From the NCBI RefSeq assembly GCF_037104765.1, contig NZ_JBAWSY010000010.1, forward strand, positions 1 to 64,000: a stretch of DNA of 64,000 bases, given 5' to 3'. Position numbers and translations under genes: made by a program. Origin of the DNA: Psychrobacillus mangrovi. GTDB lineage: Bacteria; Bacillota; Bacilli; Bacillales_A; Planococcaceae. Each line of letters begins with the position of its first letter. Position 1 is the stretch's first letter. Below, piece by piece: positions 50,232-58,729 of this stretch. The notes under the pieces are model-generated. The model saw only the letters and a list, made by a program, of their open reading frames with translations, did no database searches and had not been told where the DNA came from.

Positions 50232-50281
50232 TTAACACAATCTTTATTAAGCTATACATATATCTACATATTAGTTTAACA
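50232..50281 (+). promoter_or_regulatory. Possible PhoP boxes upstream of glpQ
   Basis: TTAACA-like hexamers recur about every 11 bp (starts 50232, 50243, 50253, 50265, 50276), the spacing of PhoP-binding repeats in Bacillus. Pho control of glpQ is known in B. subtilis; here it is a prediction. Confidence 0.4.
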
Positions 50282-50323
50282 TCCCTTTTCTAAAATAAAT
50301 TTGTAAGATATTTTAGATGGGAG

Positions 50324-51163
50324 ATGGAGAAAATGAGCAAAAAATTATTAATAGGTACAGGAGTGGCATTATCGTTATTATTCAGCCCATTCAGTCAGTC
50401 GTTTGCAGTAGAACAAACAGTAGGTGAAAGAAAACAAGTGGAGAATGTAGCACACCGTGGTGCAACAGGTTATGCACCTGAAAATACGATCGCTGCTTTT
50501 GATCTAGCAGTTGATATGAAAGCCGATTATATTGAAATCGATGTTCAAAGAAGTAAAGATGGTGAATTAGTATTGATCCATGATACAACAGTGGATCGTA
50601 CAACAGATGGAACGGGAAAAGTAGGGGAATTAACATTTGAACAGCTTAGAAGTCTTGATGCAGGTAGTTGGAAAGGGGAACAATTTGCAGGAGAATCAAT
50701 CTCAACATTTGAAGAGATTCTTGATCGTTACCATGGGAAAATTGGAATTTTAATAGAATTAAAGTCTCCAGAGCTTTACCCTGGTATTGAAGAACAAGTA
50801 GCAGAAGCATTAAAAGAACGAAATCTGGATAAACCACAAAATGAAAAAATCATTATTCAATCTTTTAACTTTGAATCAATGAAAAAAATGGACCAGCTTC
50901 TTCCTCAAGTTCCAATCGGTGTATTAACTTCTAACCGTGAAGATATAACATCAGAAGCTTTACAGGAATTTTCAACATATGCGGATTGGTTTAACCCAAG
51001 TTATGGAATTGTGACTGAAGAATTAGTAAATCAAGTTCACTCTCTAGAAATGCAAATTGGTTCATGGACGGTACGCAGTCAAGAAGCAGCAGACTTCTTA
51101 TTCGAAATGGGGGTTGACGCGATCATTTCTGATTATCCGGATTATGTAGATCCTAGAAACTAA
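50324..51163 (+). CDS. glpQ: Secreted glycerophosphodiester phosphodiesterase
   Basis: A 279-residue exported enzyme that hydrolyses glycerophosphodiesters and teichoic-acid units to glycerol-3-phosphate. A signal peptide (about 1-29, ending SFAVEQ) precedes a GDPD barrel: AHRGATGYAPENT (catalytic His and Arg), ADYIEIDVQRSKDG with metal ligands, LIHDTTVDRTTDGTG (second His), and IELKSPELY. The start may be ATG 50324 or the ATG three codons later (50333, MSKKLL). A strong terminator follows. Confidence 0.92.
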   Translation: MEKMSKKLLIGTGVALSLLFSPFSQSFAVEQTVGERKQVENVAHRGATGYAPENTIAAFDLAVDMKADYIEIDVQRSKDGELVLIHDTTVDRTTDGTGKVGELTFEQLRSLDAGSWKGEQFAGESISTFEEILDRYHGKIGILIELKSPELYPGIEEQVAEALKERNLDKPQNEKIIIQSFNFESMKKMDQLLPQVPIGVLTSNREDITSEALQEFSTYADWFNPSYGIVTEELVNQVHSLEMQIGSWTVRSQEAADFLFEMGVDAIISDYPDYVDPRN

Positions 51164-51185
51164 TATTCCTGTAAAATAGTTTATG

Positions 51186-51215
51186 AAAAGGGGTAGTTGC
51201 TACCCCTTTTTTGTT
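51186..51215 (+). terminator. glpQ terminator
   Basis: AAAAGGGGTAG/CTACCCCTTTT with a 3-nt loop and a T-run. Confidence 0.9.
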
Positions 51216-51351
51216 TGGATTCTTGTTGTTGGCTTTTAGATTAAGGTTAATAAAATGGAATTTCCTTCTTTAACTTCTATGAAAATTATAAAAGCTCAAA
51301 AATTGAAAATGAACATAACAAAATAAACCCAGTAAAAACATCTTTAAAAAA

Positions 51352-51435
51352 CCTGATCTATCCTGTATAAAAATAAATTCGAGTTTGTCTACAGTCTTAG
51401 AGCGTGCTTTAAATATCAAAGCATGCTCTTTTATA
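51352..51435. repeat. Repeat-flank copy and hairpin
   Basis: 51352-51400 matches the 3' flank of the GC-rich repeat at 44210-44258. It is followed by a stem AGAGCGTGCTTT/AAAGCATGCTCT (51400-51430) with a short T-run, so the repeat was probably excised or decayed, leaving its flank. Confidence 0.6.
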
Positions 51436-51452
51436 TTCTTTATAATCGGCTA

Positions 51453-52019
51453 TTAAAAATTATATTCCGCTTCTTTTGCTTCTCGGATTTTAGTATAGGT
51501 TTCAGTTAACACAACAGTATCCTCTACTAAACGATCGATTCGGAAGAGTACATCATCACTTACGATTTCTTTCCGGTGAAAGTCTCTTTCTTCAATAAAT
51601 ACGTATGTTTGAACAATCTGAGCTTTCATATAAGATAAAATCGGTTTTAACTGCTGCTCGGCAATTAAATAATGTTTGGGTGACCCAGCTGTTACAAGCA
51701 TACTCACGACTTTATCCCGAAATGCATTGACGGGTAGTAAATCAAAAATATTTTTTAAAGTTGCAGGGATAGAAGCCTGAAAAATAGGTGTTCCGATAAT
51801 AATCGCGTCAGTCTCCATGATAGTTTTTGTTACATATCCCGTGTCGCCTTCATATTCCAAGTAATTTCTCCCATCACTAAATTCGACATTATATTCGGCT
51901 AAGTCTATTAATGTCAATTCTGCGTCTGGATATTTTTCGGTAATAGATTTAAATGTATAGTTCATAGCAGTGCGTGTTTTTGAGCCAATTCTTGAACCTG
52001 ACAATCCTACAATTTTCAT
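51453..52019 (-). CDS. NADPH-dependent FMN reductase (SsuE/MsuE-like)
   Basis: A 188-residue flavodoxin-like reductase: LSGSRIGSKTRTAMNY binds the FMN phosphate, and TPIFQASIPATLKNIFDLLP is the family signature. It supplies reduced flavin to two-component monooxygenases. The luciferase-type monooxygenase gene is 12 bp upstream, so the two form an oxygenase/reductase pair. A helix-rich C terminus replaces the usual short end. Confidence 0.86.
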   Translation of the reverse strand: MKIVGLSGSRIGSKTRTAMNYTFKSITEKYPDAELTLIDLAEYNVEFSDGRNYLEYEGDTGYVTKTIMETDAIIIGTPIFQASIPATLKNIFDLLPVNAFRDKVVSMLVTAGSPKHYLIAEQQLKPILSYMKAQIVQTYVFIEERDFHRKEIVSDDVLFRIDRLVEDTVVLTETYTKIREAKEAEYNF

Positions 52020-52031
52020 AATAGGAGCCTC

Positions 52032-53090
52032 CTAATTCTTTGCTGTGTATTTTTTAATTGCCGGTAATATTTCGTTACCGATCAATTCAATGTTCTTTAC
52101 TAATTTCTCATATGGTATACCGCCAAAGTCCATTTGTGCAATATAACGCTGGTGACCAAATAGTTCATATTGATAAAGAATCTTTTCAATTATTTGCTGT
52201 GGGCTACCAATATTCATCACATCACGCGGATCAGCGCCTTGTGCAAATTGCTGTTTTGGATAACCATGTCCATTAATCAATTGCATCCCTTGATTCACGT
52301 GAGGGTAGGTTTCACTTTGAGCCTGTTGAGTAGATTCGGCAGCATAGAAAAATCCGGCAGTTGCAACTGGAAGAGTAGATGGATCAAAGCCGCTACGCTC
52401 GGCAGCCTCCCGGTATGCATCAATAGAATATTTAAAGCTTGTAGCAGGTCCACCTAATGTAGCAAGCATCATTGGAACACCAGCGTAACCAGCCTTAATA
52501 GCACTAGTTGGAGGTCCTCCAACTGCACGCCAAATTGGTAATGAGCCGTTTTTAGGACGTGGTATTACTTTTGCATTATTTAAGGAAGCGCGGAATTTCC
52601 CGTCCCAATTGACGACTTCCTCTTCATTTATTTTCAATAACAAATCAAACTTTTCTTCAAACAACTCTTCATAATCGCGAACGTTATAGCCCAACAAATC
52701 AAAAAGACCAACACGAGATGCACGACCAGCTATGATTTCAGCCCGCCCATTGGAAATTAAATCAATCGTTGAAAAATCCTCATATACACGAACTGGATCG
52801 GACGTACTAATAATGGTAGACGAGCTCGCGATTTTAATTTTACTAGTTGCCTGAGCTATTGCTGCTAACACAACAGAGTGTGCTTGAGTTGCAAAATACT
52901 CCTGATGGCTTTCTCCGACACTAAAAAAGTCTAAACCTGCTTGCTCCGCTAGCTTAGCCAAATCTATAATCTCATGTATACGTTGTTCAGCGGAAATACG
53001 TTCTCCTGTATGTGGATCTGGGATATGGTCACCGAGAGTATACAGGCCAAATTCAAGACCCTTACTTTGGTCAATTCTATATTTTTCCAT
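52032..53090 (-). CDS. LLM-class flavin-dependent monooxygenase
   Basis: A 352-residue luciferase-like protein: FGLYTLGDHIPDPHTGE at the start, DFFSVGESHQEYFA, STIISTSDPVRVYEDFSTID and AEIIAGRASRVGLFDLLGY are typical of the group. With the FMN reductase next to it, it should form a two-component monooxygenase; the substrate is unknown. It is divergent from an HxlR regulator with palindromes between them, so it is probably induced by an electrophile or redox signal. Confidence 0.85.
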   Translation of the reverse strand: MEKYRIDQSKGLEFGLYTLGDHIPDPHTGERISAEQRIHEIIDLAKLAEQAGLDFFSVGESHQEYFATQAHSVVLAAIAQATSKIKIASSSTIISTSDPVRVYEDFSTIDLISNGRAEIIAGRASRVGLFDLLGYNVRDYEELFEEKFDLLLKINEEEVVNWDGKFRASLNNAKVIPRPKNGSLPIWRAVGGPPTSAIKAGYAGVPMMLATLGGPATSFKYSIDAYREAAERSGFDPSTLPVATAGFFYAAESTQQAQSETYPHVNQGMQLINGHGYPKQQFAQGADPRDVMNIGSPQQIIEKILYQYELFGHQRYIAQMDFGGIPYEKLVKNIELIGNEILPAIKKYTAKN

Positions 53091-53219
53091 TTATATCAAC
53101 CTTTCTATTAATAAGTATGTGTAATCTATTTAGAACTTACCTTACTTGCGTCTGGTTTCACTATCTTGCTTTCAAATTTATTTGAATGATGATAGTATAA
53201 TCTGAAACAATATTTAATG

Positions 53220-53262
53220 TAAGTACGTACTTAAAAGTGGTATAGTATACAAAAGGATACTA
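53220..53262. promoter_or_regulatory. Palindromic operators before the HxlR gene
   Basis: TAAGTACGTACTTA (53220-53233) is a perfect 14-bp palindrome, and TAGTAT-N8-ATACTA (53243-53262) is a second inverted repeat. HxlR/YodB-type regulators bind such TACT...AGTA palindromes, so autoregulation and control of the divergent monooxygenase are likely. Confidence 0.6.
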
Positions 53263-53277
53263 AGGGGCGAATATATA

Positions 53278-53634
53278 ATGGAGATGCAGCCAGAACTATG
53301 TCGTGTAGAAGATGCTTTAGGTATATTAGTGGGAAAATGGAAACCAATTATATTATTAATTCTATTGCAGAATGGAACAAAACGATTTAGCGATTTAAAA
53401 AGAAGCATACCAGGAATTACTCAAAAAATGCTTACAAATCAGCTCCGCGAATTAGAGGAAGAGGACATTATTACTCGTAAAGTATACCCTCAAGTACCTC
53501 CCAAAGTGGAATATTCCATTACAGAATATGGAAAGAGCTTAGAGCCTATTTTAGTCGCAATGCATGAATGGGGAACAGCACATACACTCCATAAAATGAA
53601 AAAAAGCCAGCAAACATTGTTCAGAATCGAATAA
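53278..53634 (+). CDS. HxlR-family transcriptional regulator
   Basis: A 118-residue winged-helix protein: LCRVEDALGILVGKWKPIIL with the HxlR/YodB core 'GKWKxxIL', FSDLKRSIPGITQKMLTNQL (recognition helix) and YSITEYGKSLEPIL. The only cysteine is Cys9 in ELCRVED, the position of the redox-sensing Cys6 of YodB-type quinone/diamide sensors. It is divergent from the monooxygenase-reductase pair, its likely target. Confidence 0.88.
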   Translation: MEMQPELCRVEDALGILVGKWKPIILLILLQNGTKRFSDLKRSIPGITQKMLTNQLRELEEEDIITRKVYPQVPPKVEYSITEYGKSLEPILVAMHEWGTAHTLHKMKKSQQTLFRIE

Positions 53635-53723
53635 CAATGACAGCTATGTTCGGAGAAGTATGTTTCCATTAAATTCACTGAATATTACTTCCTTATGCTA
53701 GATAACTGAAAATAATTAACTGT

Positions 53724-53769
53724 ACCCTATAGAATCGGCACTTAAAAAGTGTTATCTATAGGGTGCTTT
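53724..53769 (+). terminator. HxlR gene terminator
   Basis: ACCCTATAG/CTATAGGGT with an inner GCAC/GTGT stem, followed by GCTTTTG. Confidence 0.65.
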
Positions 53770-53815
53770 TGTATAATGAAGAAAATAGGAATGAGGATAA
53801 AGAGGTGGTATAAGT

Positions 53816-54487
53816 ATGTGTGGTCGTTATACATTATTCACTAATTACGAACAGCTTATTGATCGCTTTGATATTGCAATCTCAATGGAGGAAGAGTTCT
53901 ATACTCCAAGTTTTAATATAGCACCTTCCCAACAGGTTGTTGCAATAATAAATGATGGAAAAAACAATCGAATGGGTCCTTTGAAGTGGGGACTTGTCCC
54001 GCCATTCGCAAAAGACGAAAAAATAGGTTATAAAATGATAAACGCTCGCTCGGAAACAGTAGATGAAAAGCCAAGTTTTCGTCAAGCATTTTTAAAGAGA
54101 CGTTGTTTAATCCCTATGGACTCTTTCTATGAGTGGAAAACGAACTCTGATGGAAAAGTACCAATGCGAATTAAAATGAAATCAGATGAAGTTTTTACAG
54201 TGGCAGGATTATGGGAAATATGGAAAGCGCCGAATGGTAAAAAAACATATACTTGTACGCTTCTAACAACGGAAGCTAATACCCTAATGAAGGACATCCA
54301 TCACCGTATGCCTGTTATATTGAAACGGGAGAATGAGAAGGAATGGTTGGATTCATCTCTTCAAGACAAAGAGGAACTAAAAAGCTTACTGGTAGCTTAT
54401 GATGCATCTTTAATGGAAGCCTTTCCTGTTTCAAGTGAGGTAAATTCACCAAAAAATAATCACATAGGTTTATTAAATTCATTATAA
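53816..54487 (+). CDS. SOS response-associated protein, HMCES/YedK family
   Basis: A 223-residue SRAP-domain protein that caps abasic sites in single-stranded DNA by covalent attachment. Catalytic Cys2 (MCGRYTLF), the NARSETVDEKPSF strand, CLIPMDSFYEWK (Glu) and HHRMPVIL (His) are all present. It stands alone with an AAAGAGGTGG ribosome site. No LexA box was noticed in the short upstream region. Confidence 0.92.
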   Translation: MCGRYTLFTNYEQLIDRFDIAISMEEEFYTPSFNIAPSQQVVAIINDGKNNRMGPLKWGLVPPFAKDEKIGYKMINARSETVDEKPSFRQAFLKRRCLIPMDSFYEWKTNSDGKVPMRIKMKSDEVFTVAGLWEIWKAPNGKKTYTCTLLTTEANTLMKDIHHRMPVILKRENEKEWLDSSLQDKEELKSLLVAYDASLMEAFPVSSEVNSPKNNHIGLLNSL

Positions 54488-54536
54488 AAAGGGGTCATTC
54501 AAATAAGAATGGTACTTTAAAAGTAGTGGATTTGTT

Positions 54537-54576
54537 AAAAAAGGGGACATCCTGATATAGGTTATCCCTTTTTTAT
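54537..54576 (+). terminator. Terminator of the SRAP gene
   Basis: AAAAGGGGACATCC pairs imperfectly with GGTTATCCCTTTT, followed by T residues. Confidence 0.65.
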
Positions 54577-54644
54577 ATTATTATTTTGTCAGTTGTGTAA
54601 TTTCTATATTGAAGGAATTCACATATTTTTATTGAATTAAGATA

Positions 54645-54833
54645 ATGGTTGATTTATTAAATAATAAAAATGAATATAGAAAATATACTTATGAGGGGAA
54701 GATAACCGGGGGTATCGATTGGGCTAACACCTCTGTAGGAGATTTTAGATTCGACTTTGCACGAACATTATCTATTTTTCAACTAGAAGGGAAATCAAGC
54801 CGGTTATGTTCAAATGAATGTATAGAAAAATAG
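54645..54833 (+). pseudogene. Aminoglycoside phosphotransferase-like fragment
   Basis: Sixty-two codons contain GKITGGIDWANTSVGDFRFDFA, the magnesium-binding strand and following helix of APH-type kinases (pattern GxIDWxxxxxGDxxxDxA). The N-terminal kinase lobe, the HGDxxxxN loop and the rest of the C lobe are absent. There is no ribosome site. It is a leftover of a deleted gene. Confidence 0.65.
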
Positions 54834-54846
54834 TTATTCAAAAAAA

Positions 54847-55398
54847 TTAACTTCTCCTTTTCTTTCTCATCCAAAAGGGAGTAATTATAATAAGGAACAA
54901 GACCATAAATCCATATAAATAAGTCGTGGGAACATTTTTTACAATTCCAAAGACTATTGCTATTTCAATGACAACAGCCGGAATTTTACCAAGCGTACTA
55001 GCAACCATAAAAAACCATCCGCTAATGGAAGTCAATGAAGCTCCTGCGGTAACTAGCCCGGATGGAACAAAAGGAATGATTCTAAATAGAATAATTAAAG
55101 TAAATACCTTCATAGGAGAGCTGTTTTTTATTACGTTGAATATAGAATGATTAAACCAATCTTGCCGGACCTTGGAAAATCCCCAACGATACAAATGAAA
55201 ACCAAAGAGTGCTCCTAGGATTTCTCCTGTAAATGTAAGAATGGATCCCCATATTAAACCAAGTGCATCAATGTTTATGGCAGTAACAAATAAACTTGGT
55301 ACGAATCCAATTGCACCAATCCCCAAATTCAACAGGAGTAGTAAAAGAAATTTTAGGGGTGTACTCAATATCGGAATAAGTTGTGTAGATTCTTCCAC
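54847..55398 (-). CDS. TVP38/TMEM64 (VTT domain) membrane protein
   Basis: A 183-residue membrane protein with five or six hydrophobic segments. The VTT-domain motif is visible: GEILGALFGFHLYRWG in the centre, and FRIIPFVPSGLVTAGASLTSIS, the re-entrant loop region with FxRxxPxxP-like text. DedA/VTT proteins move lipids across bilayers; the function of this copy is not known. GTG start behind AGGTGG. Confidence 0.82.
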   Translation of the reverse strand: MEESTQLIPILSTPLKFLLLLLLNLGIGAIGFVPSLFVTAINIDALGLIWGSILTFTGEILGALFGFHLYRWGFSKVRQDWFNHSIFNVIKNSSPMKVFTLIILFRIIPFVPSGLVTAGASLTSISGWFFMVASTLGKIPAVVIEIAIVFGIVKNVPTTYLYGFMVLFLIIITPFWMRKKRRS

Positions 55399-55586
55399 TA
55401 TTATAAACCACCTATCATTTGGCCATTCCGCTCAACTTTAAATAAAGTAATCTTTGCTGCATTATACATTGCTTTGTAAACAACATCAATCTAGCGAACA
55501 CCAATAATAAATGGAATAATTTTACTTCCTATATAAACCACCTAATTGTATATTATAGGTACTAAATAATAAAGGAAGTGTAGATA

Positions 55587-56426
55587 TTGTCTGACCGAAT
55601 AACTATAAACGACAATATTAAAAAAAAATTAAATGCTGACTGTGGAAACTGTTTTGGTTTGTGTTGCGTAGCTTTACCTTATGCAAAATCTGCAGACTTT
55701 CCAAATGACAAAGACGGGGGTACTCCTTGTTCAAATCTGCAATCTGATTATCGCTGTGGAATTCATCAAAACCTTAGAAATGAAGGATATAAAGGCTGTA
55801 CGGTATATGAATGTTTTGGTGCAGGACAAAAAGTGTCCCAATTCACATATAAAGGAAAGGATTGGCGAGACAACCCTTCCCTAGCAAAGGAAATGTTTGA
55901 TGTATTTCCTATCATGCAGCAGCTTCATGAAATGCTTTCTTATTTAAGCGAAGCGCTTCATCGAGATGAGTCAAAGCCTATATATAGAGATATACAAGCA
56001 GTTCTGGAAAAAACGGAGGAACATACTCACTTGCCTCCTCAGTCGATTTTGACTCTCGATGTTCACGCACACAGAGCGGTTGTAAACGAAATTCTTCTTC
56101 GTATGAGTGAACTCGTTCGATCTAAAGCTCCAGTAAAGAAGCAGAAAAAGATTGGTCGGGGAATAGAACTGTTAGGTGCAAACTTAAGAGGAGCAGATCT
56201 AAGAGGATCAAACCTTAGAGGAGCGTTTCTAATTGCAGCTAACCTACAGAATGCGGATCTAAGGCTTTCTGATTTTATCGGAGCAGACTTGAGAGACGCA
56301 GACTTAAGCGGAGCGGATCTAACTGGGAGCATTTTTCTTACACAAGCACAAATAAACGCTGCAAAAGGAGATCAGAATACTAAATTGCCATCCTCGTTAA
56401 AGACTCCTTTTCATTGGACTAATTAA
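55587..56426 (+). CDS. Pentapeptide-repeat protein with cysteine-rich N-terminal domain
   Basis: A 279-residue protein starting at TTG behind AAGGAAG. Residues ~15-80 form a cysteine-rich module (NADCGNCFGLCCVALP, then TPCSN, RCGIH, GCTVYECFGAGQ), likely a zinc or iron-binding fold. A helical middle follows (about 90-185). Residues ~192-255 are pentapeptide repeats A(D/N)LxG (GANLRGADLRGSNLRGAFL and on), a right-handed beta-helix. This fusion occurs in other bacteria, but its role is unknown to me; some pentapeptide proteins mimic DNA and protect gyrase. Confidence 0.82.
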   Translation: MSDRITINDNIKKKLNADCGNCFGLCCVALPYAKSADFPNDKDGGTPCSNLQSDYRCGIHQNLRNEGYKGCTVYECFGAGQKVSQFTYKGKDWRDNPSLAKEMFDVFPIMQQLHEMLSYLSEALHRDESKPIYRDIQAVLEKTEEHTHLPPQSILTLDVHAHRAVVNEILLRMSELVRSKAPVKKQKKIGRGIELLGANLRGADLRGSNLRGAFLIAANLQNADLRLSDFIGADLRDADLSGADLTGSIFLTQAQINAAKGDQNTKLPSSLKTPFHWTN

Positions 56427-56855
56427 ACAAATAATATAGTCGTTACTTTGAGAAGAATTTCTGAAAATAGTAAGCATCATCTAATAGATTAGGTGGATTG
56501 CTCCCGAAATTGCATCTTCGGGAGCTAACAATAGAAATAGGACTGCATCAATTTTTTTATTATCCAAAAAGCTTTTAACCTGTCTTCAATAGTTACAGAA
56601 AGGCGACGGACAGACTACAGCCACAAGATTACCGAAAAGAAGGGGTGGTCGTGATGGAAGTCACGACCACCCCTTCAAGAAATTCTACGTTAATGATGTG
56701 GCAATAAGGATGTCCAAAGCACTCTGTAACGATCGGAAACAGGTTCAACGGGAGTGATTAGCTCTTTTCTAAATACTGAAAAGACTCATTGATTGTTTCT
56801 AATGTTGTGTTCATTTAATATGATTTTTATAATCTGATATACGAGGAGCAAACAC
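56427..56855. other. Intergenic with two strong hairpins
   Basis: No gene is seen. Hairpin 1: GCTCCCGAA/TTCGGGAGC (56500-56525), probably the 3' end of the pentapeptide gene. Hairpin 2: a perfect 16-bp GC-rich stem (56639-56654 with 56661-56676, 6-nt loop) without a T-run. Confidence 0.6.
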
Positions 56856-57821
56856 ATGAAAGCACTTATTTTTGATGAATTTGGTGGACCGGAAGTACTG
56901 CAATACAAGGAAATTGATGCCCCTATCATAAAAGACAATGAATTATTGGTAAGAATGAAAGCGATTGGATTGAATTTTGCAGATATCTACAGAAGAAAGG
57001 GAAACTACCATCTTGCAGGTAAGCCTCCATATATATTGGGATATGAAGGTGCAGGTGTAGTAGAACAAGTAGGTAATAAAGTAACAAAATTTAAAGTTGG
57101 TGATCGTATAGCTTTTGCAGATGTCCCATTTGCTAATGCTGAGCTGGTCGCAGTTCCGATGGATAAAGTGATACTGTTACCAAGTGATATTTCCTTTGAA
57201 ACAGCTGCATCTGTTTTACTACAAGGGTTAACCGCCCAGTATTTAACGAAGGATAGCTATGAAGTTAAAGCTAATGACACAATTCTTGTACATGCAGCTG
57301 CAGGTGGTGTTGGTCAAAACCTTGTTCAAATCGGTAAGCTATTAGGAGGAAAAGTTATTGGTCTTACATCCTCTTTAGAAAAATCTAAAGCAGCATCCGC
57401 AGCAGGAGCAGATTTTGTCTTTTTATATAGTGAAGATTGGAATAGAAAAATAAAAGAGGTAACAAACGGTTTAGGCGTGGACGTCGTTTATGAATCAGTC
57501 GGTTCTACCTTATCGGAAAGCTTCGAAGCAACAAAAGTAGGTGGAACAGTCGTCTTTTATGGAATGTCCGGGGGCGATCCTGATCCAATTGATCCGAGAA
57601 TGCTTATGGATACTTCAAAAACTCTTACAGGTGGGGATTTATGGAATGTCCTCACTACATTTGAAGAAAGAAAAACACGTTCAACACAATTATTTAACTG
57701 GATTACTGAAGGGAAAATAAAAGTGAATGAACCGACGACTTTCTCCTTACGGGATGGTGCTCAAGCACACACACTATTAGAAAGTAGAAGAAGTGTCGGG
57801 AAAATTTTATTAATACCGTAA
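56856..57821 (+). CDS. Quinone oxidoreductase (MDR family, zinc-free)
   Basis: A 321-residue NADPH:quinone reductase-like protein: FGGPEVLQYKEIDAP, LNFADIYRRKGNYH (quinone reductase signature in place of zinc ligands), GYEGAGVVEQVG, and the cofactor loop HAAAGGVGQNLVQIGKLLGG. It reduces quinones or enones. AzoR follows 133 bp downstream, so the area has an electrophile-defence theme. A short GAGGAG ribosome site precedes the ATG. Confidence 0.86.
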   Translation: MKALIFDEFGGPEVLQYKEIDAPIIKDNELLVRMKAIGLNFADIYRRKGNYHLAGKPPYILGYEGAGVVEQVGNKVTKFKVGDRIAFADVPFANAELVAVPMDKVILLPSDISFETAASVLLQGLTAQYLTKDSYEVKANDTILVHAAAGGVGQNLVQIGKLLGGKVIGLTSSLEKSKAASAAGADFVFLYSEDWNRKIKEVTNGLGVDVVYESVGSTLSESFEATKVGGTVVFYGMSGGDPDPIDPRMLMDTSKTLTGGDLWNVLTTFEERKTRSTQLFNWITEGKIKVNEPTTFSLRDGAQAHTLLESRRSVGKILLIP

Positions 57822-57867
57822 AAAAAGTAATTGTGAAATATCTGTGACATTTTAAATTAATTTCATT

Positions 57868-57916
57868 TATCTCGAAATCGAAGTAGTTTACAATCTTATA
57901 TATTATCTGGTAATAT
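57868..57916 (+). promoter_or_regulatory. azoR promoter with degenerate MhqR-like site
   Basis: TATCTCGAAATCGAAGTA (57868-57885) resembles the operators at 25019 and 27653. TTTACA (57887-57892) and TAATAT (57911-57916, 18-bp spacer) follow. B. subtilis azoR2 is MhqR-controlled, which agrees. Confidence 0.5.
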
Positions 57917-57954
57917 ATCGTTTGTTATTAAAAAATTTTTTGGAGGAATAACAA

Positions 57955-58590
57955 GTGAATATATTAGTAGTAAAAGCAAATAACCGTCCAGCTAATGAAG
58001 CTGTTTCAAGTAAAATGTACGAAACATTTATGGAAAATATCGAAGGTGCAAATGTAACCACTTTTGATGTATTTAAAGAAGATATGCCTTACTTCGGTCA
58101 AGATCTTTTCAATGCTTTTGGAAAAGTTCAAAACGGTGAAGAGTTAACTGACTTAGAAGCACGTCTATTAGCTGCAAAACAAAAAGCAATGGACGCATTA
58201 ACTGCTGCTGATGTAGTAGTATTCGCATTCCCATTATGGAACTTAACAATTCCAGCACCATTACAAACGTTTATCGATTATGTGTACCAAGCTGGTTTCA
58301 CATTCAAATACACAGAAGATGGTCAAGCTGTGCAATTAATGACTCACAAAAAAGCGATCATCTTAAATGCACGTGGAGGAGTTTATTCAACTCCAGAAGC
58401 TGCACCAATGGAAATGTCTGCAAACTACATCAAAAATGTAGCAGGTGGCGTATTCGGTATGCAAATTACGGATGAAGTTATCATTGAAGGGCACAATGCA
58501 ATGCCTGACAAAGCAGAAGAAATTATTGCAGCTGGTTTAGAAAAAGTAAAAGAAGTTGCTCAAAGCCTTTCTACAATTAGTATAATTTAA
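57955..58590 (+). CDS. azoR: FMN-dependent NADH-azoreductase
   Basis: A 211-residue flavodoxin-fold AzoR: LVVKANNRPANEAVSSKMY binds the FMN phosphate, FAFPLWNLTIPAPLQTFID and LNARGGVYS are the family's flavin-binding loops. It performs two-electron reduction of quinones and azo compounds and protects thiols from electrophiles. The start is GTG behind TTGGAGG. Own promoter and terminator. Confidence 0.92.
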   Translation: MNILVVKANNRPANEAVSSKMYETFMENIEGANVTTFDVFKEDMPYFGQDLFNAFGKVQNGEELTDLEARLLAAKQKAMDALTAADVVVFAFPLWNLTIPAPLQTFIDYVYQAGFTFKYTEDGQAVQLMTHKKAIILNARGGVYSTPEAAPMEMSANYIKNVAGGVFGMQITDEVIIEGHNAMPDKAEEIIAAGLEKVKEVAQSLSTISII

Positions 58591-58602
58591 TTAAGTACTT
58601 AT

Positions 58603-58647
58603 AAAAAACGTTCACAAGTCTAATGCTGACTAGTGAACGTTTTTTTA
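58603..58647 (+). terminator. azoR terminator
   Basis: AAAAAACGTTCAC/GTGAACGTTTTTT with T-run. Confidence 0.88.
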
Positions 58648-58663
58648 TATAGACAGGTCAAAT

Positions 58664-58688
58664 GTTTATCCCATTTATATAAGGGAAA
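58664..58688 (+). promoter_or_regulatory. SigB-type promoter of the pyruvate-oxidase-like gene
   Basis: GTTTAT (58664-58669), 13 bp, GGGAAA (58683-58688), close to the SigB consensus GTTTAA-N12-14-GGGTAT. The B. subtilis relative ydaP is a SigB general-stress gene. Confidence 0.68.
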
Positions 58689-58729
58689 ATAATTGGTAAT
58701 TAAATTGTTAAAAGGAGAGGTTATTTCGT

